Source: Acidovorax sp. (GTDB lineage Bacteria > Pseudomonadota > Gammaproteobacteria > Burkholderiales > Burkholderiaceae_C). From it: DNA of 64,000 nucleotides. The notes under the pieces are model-generated. The model was given only the letters and a program-made list of their open reading frames with translations, ran no database searches and was not told the DNA's origin. Position numbers and translations under genes: made by a program. Each line of letters begins with the position of its first letter. Position 1 is the first letter of the stretch. Where the stretch lies: positions 1 through 64,000 of the forward strand of contig NZ_JALEGG010000007.1 in assembly GCF_022763525.1 (NCBI RefSeq), given 5' to 3'. Below are positions 36,080 to 44,235 of the stretch, piece after piece.

Positions 36080-38013
36080 CAGCCGTGTGCACTGGGCTGC
36101 AACGCCGCCAGCGGATTGGGAAGGTGGTGCTGCAAGCGATAGTCGGCGTACTGCTGCAGGTGCATGCGCAGTACCGAGCGTGTGGGCCAGGGCGCTTCCA
36201 GAAACTGCGTGCGCTCCGCATGCCACAGCGAGGGCTCGATGCGGGGCTTCACCGCGTCAAATGCTGCGGCCGTTTCTTCGCGCAGGATCTCCCAGAGCCA
36301 CGTGGGCGGCAACTGGTATTCGTGCGTGAGCGCCAGCGCCAGTTCGTGCAGGTGGCAGACAAAGCACGCGTCCAGCACAAAAGTGCGAACGGGTTCGATA
36401 TCGTCCCGGAAGACGGTGGGCAGGATGCCCGGGTGCACGTAGGGCTGCAGCGTGTGCCCGCGCGCCTCCAGCAGTGGAGCAAAGGTCCGCCCGTCCCCGA
36501 AATCCCGGATCAGCAGGCCCCGGGGGGTGCCATCCTCGGCGCACAGCACCGAGGTGTTCTGCTGATGTGCTTCCAGCCCGATACCGTAGAGCAGGTAGAT
36601 GGCCAGTACGGGCTGCACCACGGTGCGTGCGTACTGCCTGAAATAGACGCCCACCGCCTCGGGCGTGGCGCGGCCCGCTAGCGGCCGCTCGATGAGTTCG
36701 GTGATCAGCGCTCGCCCATCCACCGGCGAGGCGGTGAAGAGCGTGGCTACGGTGATGGGCAGCAAGCCGTCGTTGCGGTCCAGCGCCTGTGCGGTGGCAC
36801 GGTAGGCCACCGACAAATGCCTGCCTGGCCGATCTTCCTGGCGGACCGCGTGCCGGTAGTGCAGGGCCACTTCCTCGGGGAAGATCTCCAAGCGATGGCC
36901 GAACCCCTGCTCCTGAGCCAGGATGCGTTCAATCACCGCGCTGATGCGCGGGCCCATGTGGATCGACTTGGCCTGCAGGCTGCGCTGCTCGCTGGTCAGC
37001 CACAGCGCCAGCGGCAGTTTGATGAAGGGCGGCGTGGCGCTGGGCAGCTGCGGCACCATGGTGCGAAACGACATGGTGGGACGGGTGTCGATGTCGGGGC
37101 CGTCGAAGACCAGCACGCCTTCGGCGATTTCGGCGGCGTACGCGTCCTTCACGTAGTGATCGAGGTGCCAGCTGTGGATGGGCAGGGGCAGCCAGTCGCG
37201 CTCGTCGAGGTGACGCGCCGCGAGGCCATCCTTCCAGCGTTGCCACACCTGCGGGAACCGCTCGGCAAACCACGTGCGGTAGTCCGCCACGTGGGGCATG
37301 CGTTCCACATAGGCCATGTTGGAGCGCAGCGCGGCGATGCGCACCGGCACCTGTGCGTCGAACTCCGGCGACAGCTGCGCGACCTCGGCGGGGCTCAGCT
37401 GGGGCTTGGTTTTCCAGGTGGGGTAGAAGGGATGGCCCTCCAGCGAGCCCCATTGCTCGAGCAGCACCGCCGCCTCGCGCAGGGTGCAGTTCTGACGCAG
37501 GTGGTCCACCAGGCCCCGGGCGCCCGTGGCCTCCATGGCCTGGCGCAGGGTCTGGTTCCAGTGGGCGCGGTGGGACCGCGCCAGTGCGTCGTTGGCGACG
37601 CTGTTGGCCACGTCGTCGTGAAGCCCGGCCAAGCTCTCGGGCGATGGCGTGAAGTCAAACCGGGGTGCCAGCAGGTCGATGAGCTGGCCGGGCGTGTCGA
37701 TGGCCAGCCGGGTGCCGTCTGCCTTGACCAGGGTGACCGTGCCGGTCAGCACATAGGTGGCCGCTGGCGCGGCCCACAAGCCGCTGAAATACAGCAGGGC
37801 GTGCTGGTCCCACAGCGGAAACCATGCGGCTGCGCCGTGGGGCGCGAAAACCAGGGCGCTGCAGTCCAGGATGCCTTCGGCAAAGAGGCAGCGCACCAGG
37901 CGCCGCAAGGCGTTGTGCCGCGAGAACGCGGTCGCATCCTGCTGCGGCGCCGATGCTGCAGGCAGGGCCTGCGAGGTGGGCGAGGCGGGCAAGGGGTGGT
38001 TGGAAAGTTGCAT
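36079..38013 (-). CDS. IucA/IucC-family NIS siderophore synthetase
   Basis: An ATP-dependent synthetase that joins a carboxylate (usually citrate) to an amine through an acyl-adenylate. The 644 residues contain the N-terminal phosphate-binding motif GHPFYPTWKTKPQLS near residue 193, LPIHSWHLDHYV near 288, and the C-terminal GIGLEAHQQNTSVL near 500 with IRDFGDGR. It is the only IucA/IucC gene in the operon, whereas staphyloferrin B and aerobactin need two or three. That points to a product in which one enzyme acts twice, as in rhizoferrin synthesis, or a mono-citryl product. It is 30 bp downstream of the opine-type dehydrogenase gene. Confidence 0.94.
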   Translation of the reverse strand: MQLSNHPLPASPTSQALPAASAPQQDATAFSRHNALRRLVRCLFAEGILDCSALVFAPHGAAAWFPLWDQHALLYFSGLWAAPAATYVLTGTVTLVKADGTRLAIDTPGQLIDLLAPRFDFTPSPESLAGLHDDVANSVANDALARSHRAHWNQTLRQAMEATGARGLVDHLRQNCTLREAAVLLEQWGSLEGHPFYPTWKTKPQLSPAEVAQLSPEFDAQVPVRIAALRSNMAYVERMPHVADYRTWFAERFPQVWQRWKDGLAARHLDERDWLPLPIHSWHLDHYVKDAYAAEIAEGVLVFDGPDIDTRPTMSFRTMVPQLPSATPPFIKLPLALWLTSEQRSLQAKSIHMGPRISAVIERILAQEQGFGHRLEIFPEEVALHYRHAVRQEDRPGRHLSVAYRATAQALDRNDGLLPITVATLFTASPVDGRALITELIERPLAGRATPEAVGVYFRQYARTVVQPVLAIYLLYGIGLEAHQQNTSVLCAEDGTPRGLLIRDFGDGRTFAPLLEARGHTLQPYVHPGILPTVFRDDIEPVRTFVLDACFVCHLHELALALTHEYQLPPTWLWEILREETAAAFDAVKPRIEPSLWHAERTQFLEAPWPTRSVLRMHLQQYADYRLQHHLPNPLAALQPSAHG

Positions 38014-38043
38014 GGGTGTGCTTCAAGCGTCAGGCCCAGCTGG

Positions 38044-39192
38044 TCAGGCTGGCCAGGTGGATGGGAAGTAATCGAGCGCGGAGCCGCGCAGGCCCTGCAT
38101 GTAGCCCACGTTCCAGTCGAAGATCTCCTGGATGTGGGGCAAGCGGACATCCAGTCGGCGCCCCATCTCCACCAGCACGGCCAGGCCGTAGGCCACGTCT
38201 TCCTGGAAGGCCCGGCTCTCCTTGTCGATCACGTAGCCGGGCTGGGTGGGGGCCGGGGCCATGGGGGCTTCGATGGCGTCGTAGGCCTGGTTGGTGCGCA
38301 GTGTCGACAGCAGCGTGCGCGGGTCGCGGATCTGGTCGCCGTAGGCTTCGACGATTTCCTGGTGCAGCGGCTTGACGGACGACAGATCAATGCCCAGGCG
38401 CTCCTGCACCGCCTGGCACAGGCGCTGGCATTCCTCATCGCTGCGCTGCAGAAAGTACGCCCCCAGCTCGGTGCAGTCGGTCCACCAGCACACCGGCGCG
38501 GGAAACGCGCGCCCGTGCCACTGGCTGTAGGGGCCTGCCAGCCCATAGACGACCGAGCTGTGCATGATCGGGTTGCCCGGTGTGAGGGTGATTTCCAGGA
38601 AGTGGTCGAGCAGGTGCACGGGCGCCGCATACAGGCGCTGCAGCAGGCCTTGCAGTGCGGCCCGGGCCTCGGGGGTTTCGCGTGCATGGGTGCCCACATG
38701 CAGCACCTGCTTGGCGCCGCCCATGCGCACCGAGACACCGGGGTGCAGGTCGAACGCGGTGTGCGGCACGTCCTTCATGCCCCAGATCACTGCGTTGGGC
38801 CGTTCGGCAAGGATCTGCTCGGCCAGCCAGTCGAAGCCGCAGAAACCGGGGATTGCGCCCACGTACACCGGTTTGTCACGTGGTAGCGCGTGCACCACGC
38901 GGCGCAGCCAGGGGGCGCGCACGTGGGCCGGTACGGTCAGGACCACGAGGTCTGCCTGGGCGGCCAGGCTGGCTTCGGCGCCCACGGCGTCCAGGCGCGC
39001 GCGCAGCGGCGGGGCATCGGGCACGAAGGCGGTCAGGCTTTCGCTGCTGGCGTGGTGCTGTGCGATCACGTCCTGCCGTGTGGTGAGAAGCGACACGCGA
39101 ACGCCGGGCACCTGCTTGAACAGCACGGCGTTCAAGTGCCCTGTCCGCCCGCCGCCGCAGACGACCACGTTCAGGTCTTGTCGGGCGCCCAC
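38044..39192 (-). CDS. NAD/NADP octopine/nopaline dehydrogenase-family protein in a siderophore operon
   Basis: A 382-residue oxidoreductase. The N-terminal Rossmann fold opens with VVVCGGGRTGHLNAVLFKQV (residues 9-28), a GGGxxGH loop typical of octopine dehydrogenases. The C-terminal helical domain has NPIMHSSVVYGLAG near residue 208, where the catalytic histidine of the family is expected, and FDWNVGYMQGL near 357. Such enzymes make or cleave N-(carboxyalkyl) amino acids. It is placed directly after a SbnA-like gene (2 bp gap), exactly where SbnB would be, so I infer that it releases 2,3-diaminopropionate and 2-oxoglutarate from the SbnA product. SbnB itself belongs to the unrelated ornithine cyclodeaminase family. 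Opine-metallophore synthesis is the main alternative. Confidence 0.85.
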   Translation of the reverse strand: MGARQDLNVVVCGGGRTGHLNAVLFKQVPGVRVSLLTTRQDVIAQHHASSESLTAFVPDAPPLRARLDAVGAEASLAAQADLVVLTVPAHVRAPWLRRVVHALPRDKPVYVGAIPGFCGFDWLAEQILAERPNAVIWGMKDVPHTAFDLHPGVSVRMGGAKQVLHVGTHARETPEARAALQGLLQRLYAAPVHLLDHFLEITLTPGNPIMHSSVVYGLAGPYSQWHGRAFPAPVCWWTDCTELGAYFLQRSDEECQRLCQAVQERLGIDLSSVKPLHQEIVEAYGDQIRDPRTLLSTLRTNQAYDAIEAPMAPAPTQPGYVIDKESRAFQEDVAYGLAVLVEMGRRLDVRLPHIQEIFDWNVGYMQGLRGSALDYFPSTWPA

Positions 39193-39194
39193 GC

Positions 39195-40238
39195 TCAGGC
39201 CACCTTCAGCCGGTCGGCGGCACGCGGCATTTCTTCCACCACATCCTTCGCAAGCCAGCCATCCAGCTGCGCCCAGACCGTGGGGTCGATCATGTTGCGT
39301 TCTTTGAGCCAGGCTTCGTTGAACACCGTGTGCAGGTACTTCTCGCCCCCATCGGCCACCACCGCCACCACGTTGCCCGCGATCACGCCGCTGTGAATGA
39401 ACTCCAGCGCCTTGTAGAGCACGCCGCCGGTGGATCCCCCCACCAGCAGGCCCGTGTGTTGCGCGAAGTAGCGGGCAGTCTCGAAGGCCTGCGCATCGGT
39501 CACCTGCACGCCCATGTCGATGCAGCTGTAGTCCAGCACCAGGCCCACGGTGTCGCCCTTCGGCGTGCCCGTGCCCGACTGGTAATACGGCCGCCCTGGC
39601 TGGCCGAAGATGATCGACCCCGCAGGCTCCACCGCGATGGTGCGGGTGCGGGGGTTGTGCAGCTTGAGGCCGCGCGCGATGCCTGTCATGGAACCGCCCG
39701 TGCCCACGCAGCCCACGTACGCGTCCACCGGGCCCTGGACCTGTTCCACCACTTCGCGCACGAAGTCGAAATAGCCGCCGGCGTTGGCCACGTTGTCGGA
39801 CTGGTTCATGAACACAGCGCCGGGGATCTTGGAGGCCACCTCGGCCGCCAGCCGCTGCCGCTCGACCACGGCCACCTCGTCTTCGCGGTATTCGCCCTCC
39901 ACGTAGCGGATCTCCGCACCCAGGGCGCGCATCACGGCGATCTTGTCGGGCGCGGCGTGGTGGTCTACCACGGCGATGAAGCGCAGGCCGAACTCGATGG
40001 CGGCGATGGCCAGCCCGATGCCGGTGTTGCCCGAGGAGGACTCGACCACCACGCCGCCGGGCTGCAGGCGGCCGGAGCGCATGGCCGCCACGATCATGTT
40101 GCGGGCCATGCGGTCCTTGATGCTGCCACCCGGGTTGTTCTTCTCGATCTTGAGCAGCAGCCGCGTTTTCTTCGCGGGAATGGGGATGCCCAGGATGGGC
40201 GTGTTGCCGATCAGGTCCGTCACTTTGCTGAGAATCAT
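39195..40238 (-). CDS. sbnA: SbnA-like PLP synthase for 2,3-diaminopropionate synthesis
   Basis: A fold-type II PLP enzyme of the cysteine synthase family, 347 residues from the ATG at 40238 (MILSKVTDLIGNTPILGIPI). The PLP lysine is K41 in NPGGSIKDRMA, the substrate loop is ESSSGNTGIGLA near residue 70, and the phosphate loop is CVGTGGSMTG. The C-terminal segment (GGEKYLHTVFNEAWLKE) and AVEPAGSIIFG resemble SbnA rather than CysK or CysM. SbnA joins O-phosphoserine and glutamate to N-(1-amino-1-carboxy-2-ethyl)glutamate. Its neighbours fit this role, and the gap to the dehydrogenase gene is 2 bp. Confidence 0.88.
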   Translation of the reverse strand: MILSKVTDLIGNTPILGIPIPAKKTRLLLKIEKNNPGGSIKDRMARNMIVAAMRSGRLQPGGVVVESSSGNTGIGLAIAAIEFGLRFIAVVDHHAAPDKIAVMRALGAEIRYVEGEYREDEVAVVERQRLAAEVASKIPGAVFMNQSDNVANAGGYFDFVREVVEQVQGPVDAYVGCVGTGGSMTGIARGLKLHNPRTRTIAVEPAGSIIFGQPGRPYYQSGTGTPKGDTVGLVLDYSCIDMGVQVTDAQAFETARYFAQHTGLLVGGSTGGVLYKALEFIHSGVIAGNVVAVVADGGEKYLHTVFNEAWLKERNMIDPTVWAQLDGWLAKDVVEEMPRAADRLKVA

Positions 40239-40242
40239 GTCT

Positions 40243-41712
40243 TTACTCCGTTCGGTTGTCGTCTGGCGAAAAGGCCATGCCGCCGGCCGCAGTGCGCGTG
40301 ACCGCAATGCGCCGGGGCATGGGGTGGCGGTGAAACTCGTTTTCCAGCAGGTCCATCTGGTAGCCGGCCGTGTTGGCATACACCAGCAGGTCGCCGCGCT
40401 GCGGCGTGCGTGCAAAGTGGATCCAGCGGTGGGTCAGCACGTCGTCGTCCAGGCAGCTGTGCCCCGCGATGTAGGCGTGGCAGGTTGCCGGGGGCGCTCC
40501 TTGCGGCTGCGGGCACGCTGCGGGCACATGCAGCGGGTCGACCAGGAATTCCGAGCTGAACCACGTTTCGCAGGCGCTGAAACTGCTGCCCTCCACCAGC
40601 ACTACGCACCGCCCTGGCGCCAGGGGCTTGGTCCGGGTGACGCGAAAGACCGAGATCGCAGCCTGGTCCACCAGGCTGCGGCCGGGCTCGATGGCCAGCG
40701 TCAGGTCGGCGCCGCGCAGACACGCGGCCACGTCCAGGCCATCGGCACAGGGGGAGGCCAGCAGGTGCGCGAGCCAGGTGCTCGCATCCATCGGGCCGCC
40801 GTAGGGGTAGAAGGAGGCAGGCACCTTGCCGTGGCGGTAGTGGCCGCCGTCTTGCGCCGCCAGGAAAGACGCGTAGGCAGCGGCGTCCACGTAGCGGATC
40901 GGCAGCCCGCCGCCGATGTCCAGCATGCGTGGCGCGAGCCCGGCGCGGCGCGCCTCGCGGACCCAGGGGAGCAGCTCGCGGATCGCCTGCACGCGCGGCC
41001 CCACCTCATAGCCTCCCAGGTGGAAGTGGAAGCCCTCGAAGGCGACGGTGCCCTGGCGCTCTGCGAGCCGCTGCAGGCAGTCCTGCAGCTCTTGGGGGCC
41101 CATGCCGAAACGGCTCGATCCGCTGGCCACAGGCCGGTAGCGCAGCAGCACGCGCGCCGGGCGGCTGGGTGGTCCCGGGCGCAGGCAGTCTTCCAGGTCT
41201 TGCAGCTCCTGCCGCGAGTCGATGGAAACGAGCGCGCCTTGCGCGATCAGCAGCTCGTGAAAGGCGCGGGTCTTGGCCGGGCCGGTGGCGCAGAGCCGGC
41301 CGGGGTCTGCGCCGGCCTGCAATGCGTCGGCCGCCTCATGGAGGCTCGACACATCAACGCCGATGCCTGCCTGCACCGCGGCATGGATGAACGCCTGGGA
41401 TTTGTTGACCTTGGCGCCGTAGAAAACCTCGTGCCGCACGCCGTGGCGGCGCAACACATCGGTCAGCTTGCGGGCGTTGTCGCCCAGCAGGTGCGGCCAC
41501 ACCAGATTCAGCGGCGAGCCGTACTGCTCCACCAGCTCGTGCAGTACCACTGGCGATTCCTGCACCAGTTGGGCCACAGCCTCGTCCAGCAGGGGGGGCA
41601 GCGGGGGATAGGTGCTTGTCAGCCGCCCGCTCGGCAGCGAATGCACGGTGGCGTGCATTGTGTCGGCCACGCCCGGCAGGCTCGCGGGCTCGCCATGGTG
41701 ATGCGCTCGCAT
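40243..41712 (-). CDS. PLP-dependent decarboxylase (SbnH/FslC-like) of the siderophore operon
   Basis: This 489-residue alanine-racemase-fold decarboxylase has the PLP lysine at K101 in FYGAKVNKSQA, the glycine-rich loop DIGGGLPIRYVD near 236 and EPGRSL near 330. The C-terminal active-site cysteine is in GHSCLDDDVLTH. It is distinct from the true lysA at 14.2 kb. In staphyloferrin B and rhizoferrin operons the equivalent enzyme (SbnH, FslC) decarboxylates a citryl-diamino acid intermediate; here citryl-diaminopropionate would give a citryl-ethylenediamine. It lies 10 bp after the receptor gene and 4 bp before sbnA. Confidence 0.9.
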   Translation of the reverse strand: MRAHHHGEPASLPGVADTMHATVHSLPSGRLTSTYPPLPPLLDEAVAQLVQESPVVLHELVEQYGSPLNLVWPHLLGDNARKLTDVLRRHGVRHEVFYGAKVNKSQAFIHAAVQAGIGVDVSSLHEAADALQAGADPGRLCATGPAKTRAFHELLIAQGALVSIDSRQELQDLEDCLRPGPPSRPARVLLRYRPVASGSSRFGMGPQELQDCLQRLAERQGTVAFEGFHFHLGGYEVGPRVQAIRELLPWVREARRAGLAPRMLDIGGGLPIRYVDAAAYASFLAAQDGGHYRHGKVPASFYPYGGPMDASTWLAHLLASPCADGLDVAACLRGADLTLAIEPGRSLVDQAAISVFRVTRTKPLAPGRCVVLVEGSSFSACETWFSSEFLVDPLHVPAACPQPQGAPPATCHAYIAGHSCLDDDVLTHRWIHFARTPQRGDLLVYANTAGYQMDLLENEFHRHPMPRRIAVTRTAAGGMAFSPDDNRTE

Positions 41713-41722
41713 CGGCGATCGC

Positions 41723-43978
41723 TCAGAAGTCCACCGTGGCCGAAACCACCAGGGCCCGCGGGGCGCCTTGCACCAGGCTGCCGTATTGGGACACGCTGGC
41801 CCAGTAGGCGCGGTCCGCCGCGTTGCGCAGGTTGGCCCGGAAGGTGGTGGTCTTGCCCGCGATCAGCGTGCGGTAGCGCGCACCCAGGTCGAGCGTGGTC
41901 CACGCGGGGATGGCGAGCGTGTTGGCACGGTCCACGTACTGCTTGCCCGTGTGGGTGAGGCCACCGCTCAGCGCCAGGCCGGGCAGCCACGGCACGTCCC
42001 ATTCCAGGCCCAGGTTGGCTTGCACCGACGGAACGCCAATCGCCTTCCTGCCCTGCGTGGTGGCGCTGTTGGTGTGGGTCAGCACGCCTTGCAGCCAAGT
42101 GATGCCGCCCGTGACCGACACGCCGGGCGCCGCGCGGCCGCTGGTGTTGAGTTCGATGCCGCGGTTGCGCTGCTCGGCGTCCACCGCAAACAGGCCATTG
42201 GTCTGCTGGCCGCTGGGCTTGGTGATCTCGAACAGGCTCAGGGTGGTGACCATGCGGCCCCACTCGACCTTGGCGCCGATTTCCTTTTGCTTGGTCTTGT
42301 AGGGCGCGAACATCTCGCCTGCGTTGGTTGCGGTGGCCGGTGCGCTATCGCCCTTGCTGAGGCCTTCGATGTAGTTGGCGTAGAGCGAGACGTTGTTCTG
42401 CCAGGGTTTCACCACCAGGCCGGCCAGCGGTGTCACCGCGCTCTGGTCGTACGAAGAAGCCACCGCCCCCGTGGTGGCGTTGAAGTTGTCGGACTGCACG
42501 CGCTGGCGGCGCACGCCCAGCATCAGCTGTACCCGGTCATCCAGAAAGGACAGGTTGTCGGCCAGGGCCAGGCTGGACAGCTGTGTGTCCGACACCCGCA
42601 CCGCCTGGGGGCTGGTGACGTGTTGCGCCGGGCTGGTCACAGGGGCGTAGAGGTTGGACAGCACTGCTGTGCCGTTGACCGAGCCGCGTGCCAGGCGGTC
42701 GTTGTATGTGCTGGCTTGCAGCGTGACGGTGTGGCGCACCCCGCCCGTGGCGAATTGCGTGCGCAAGCCGGCGTCTGCGGTGCTGCGGTCCACCTCGAAG
42801 CGAAAGCGCTGCGGCAGCGTGCTGGTGTCGCCGCGCAGGTTCAGCAGTGTGGGGTTGCCAAAGAGCCGGTCCACGCGGCTGCGTCCGCCCCCGGCGTTGG
42901 CGAACACGGTGGTGCGATCGTCCAGGTCATATTCGGCGTGCAGCAGCAGGGAGCGGTCGGTGGTGTCGAACCACTCCCAGGGCTGGCTCACATTGCGCCG
43001 GCCGTCAGGGGCCCGGGGAACCGCCGTGGCGCCCGCGGCGAGGAAGGGGCGGCGCAGGGGCGCGTCCACGCTTTCCTTCTGGACGATGGCATCCAGAGTG
43101 GCGCGCAGCCGCTCGCCTTGGTAATCGAGCGCCAGCGCCCCCACGCCGGCCTTGCGCGACTGGTGGTCCAGCAGGGTGTCGCCTTGGTGGTGGCTGCCGT
43201 TGAAGCGCACGCCGAACTGGCGTTCGGGGCCGAAACGGCGGCTCACGTCGATCTGGCCGCCGCCCTGGGCGCCGGCGCCGAAGTCGGCGGACACGCGCGT
43301 CAACGGTGCGCCCGTCGCGCGCTTGGGCACGATGTTGATGGCGCCGCCCACGCTGCTGGCCGGGGACATGCCATAGAGCAGCGCGGCCGGCCCCTTGATG
43401 ATCTCGATGCGCTCGGCATAGTCGGCGAGCACGCGGTAGTTGGGCGCAACGCCATAGACTCCATCGAAAGCGATTTCGCCCGAGTTTTGGTCGCCCACCG
43501 GGAATCCGCGGATGAAGAACGAGTCGAGCTGGTCGCCCGGATGGCCGGAGAGGCGGACGGAGGAGTCGTTCCTCACGATGTCGGCCACCGTGACAGCCTG
43601 CTGGTCCTGCACCATCTGCGACGTGTAGCTGGCCGTGTTCAGTGGCGCATTCAGGACATCGGTGTTGCCCAGCAAGCCCAGCCGCGCGCCGCGTGCGGTG
43701 TGCCCGTTGCCCAGCGTGGTGGGCAGGACTGCAGCCTCGCCTTCCGCGGTGACGCGAACCTCGGGCAGCGAAGAGGGCAGGCCTTGAGCCGGTTGAGGTG
43801 CCGTGGTCTGGGCGAAGGCCGGCGCCAGGAACCCTGCAGTGACCAGGCCGCCGAGCGCGCGGCGGATGGCGACGGCCAGCGGCGAAAGCGCGGGTGCGCA
43901 GGCGCTGCGCGAGGACGAAGGCGATGAACAGGAAGAGCGCAAGGAGGGCTCGTAGCCCGGCAGGGTCGATGGCAGCAC
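41723..43978 (-). CDS. TonB-dependent siderophore receptor
   Basis: An outer-membrane gated channel for the ferric siderophore. I place the start at the GTG at 43978, which has an AAGGATT site 8 bp upstream; the track's GTG at 44071 lies just upstream of the predicted transcription start. This gives 751 residues. A long basic N-region precedes the signal peptide core (ALGGLVTAGFLAPAFAQ). The plug domain has ALLYGMSPASSVGGAINIVPKR, and the barrel ends in the required aromatic residue (VSATVDF). The N-terminal LPEVRVTAEGEAAVL resembles the start of the plug. It is the first gene of the operon and carries the Fur-like box in front. Confidence 0.93.
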   Translation of the reverse strand: MLPSTLPGYEPSLRSSCSSPSSSRSACAPALSPLAVAIRRALGGLVTAGFLAPAFAQTTAPQPAQGLPSSLPEVRVTAEGEAAVLPTTLGNGHTARGARLGLLGNTDVLNAPLNTASYTSQMVQDQQAVTVADIVRNDSSVRLSGHPGDQLDSFFIRGFPVGDQNSGEIAFDGVYGVAPNYRVLADYAERIEIIKGPAALLYGMSPASSVGGAINIVPKRATGAPLTRVSADFGAGAQGGGQIDVSRRFGPERQFGVRFNGSHHQGDTLLDHQSRKAGVGALALDYQGERLRATLDAIVQKESVDAPLRRPFLAAGATAVPRAPDGRRNVSQPWEWFDTTDRSLLLHAEYDLDDRTTVFANAGGGRSRVDRLFGNPTLLNLRGDTSTLPQRFRFEVDRSTADAGLRTQFATGGVRHTVTLQASTYNDRLARGSVNGTAVLSNLYAPVTSPAQHVTSPQAVRVSDTQLSSLALADNLSFLDDRVQLMLGVRRQRVQSDNFNATTGAVASSYDQSAVTPLAGLVVKPWQNNVSLYANYIEGLSKGDSAPATATNAGEMFAPYKTKQKEIGAKVEWGRMVTTLSLFEITKPSGQQTNGLFAVDAEQRNRGIELNTSGRAAPGVSVTGGITWLQGVLTHTNSATTQGRKAIGVPSVQANLGLEWDVPWLPGLALSGGLTHTGKQYVDRANTLAIPAWTTLDLGARYRTLIAGKTTTFRANLRNAADRAYWASVSQYGSLVQGAPRALVVSATVDF

Positions 43979-44071
43979 AGTGAGAATCCTTGATGGGAAG
44001 GAGGCTGGCTGGCGTCGGCTGGCTGCGTCGGGCGACTGGGACAAAAGGCCCAGAAAGCGCGCGGGTTGCAC

Positions 44072-44099
44072 ACTATAAACGAGAATTATTCTTATTCAA
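44072..44099 (-). promoter_or_regulatory. Promoter of the siderophore operon with embedded Fur-like box
   Basis: On the minus strand TTGAAT (44099-44094) and TATAGT (44077-44072) are spaced by 16 bp. The spacer reads AAGAATAATTCTCGTT and forms a Fur-like palindrome (GAATAATTC core; plus strand GAGAATTATTCTTATTC). A repressor bound there would occlude RNA polymerase. Transcription should start near 44065, giving a leader of about 85 nt to the receptor GTG. The plus-strand pabBC gene starts on the other side and may share the control. Confidence 0.72.
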
Positions 44100-44235
44100 A
44101 ATACTCCGGGCCGGTGCGGCGGCCCAGTGTTTGCGTCCGAGCAGGGCGCCCCGGCATCGTGGCGTTTACGATAGCTGCCCGCGGGCCTTGCCGGGCATGA
44201 TGGACGCCAAGGTTCCGCGTCGCCCGCACATCCCC

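Noticed and set aside
40243-41712. Second lysA
   Set aside because: It has the same PLP fold, but its place between the siderophore receptor and sbnA, plus its length and sequence, fit a SbnH/FslC-type decarboxylase; the true lysA is at 14.2 kb.
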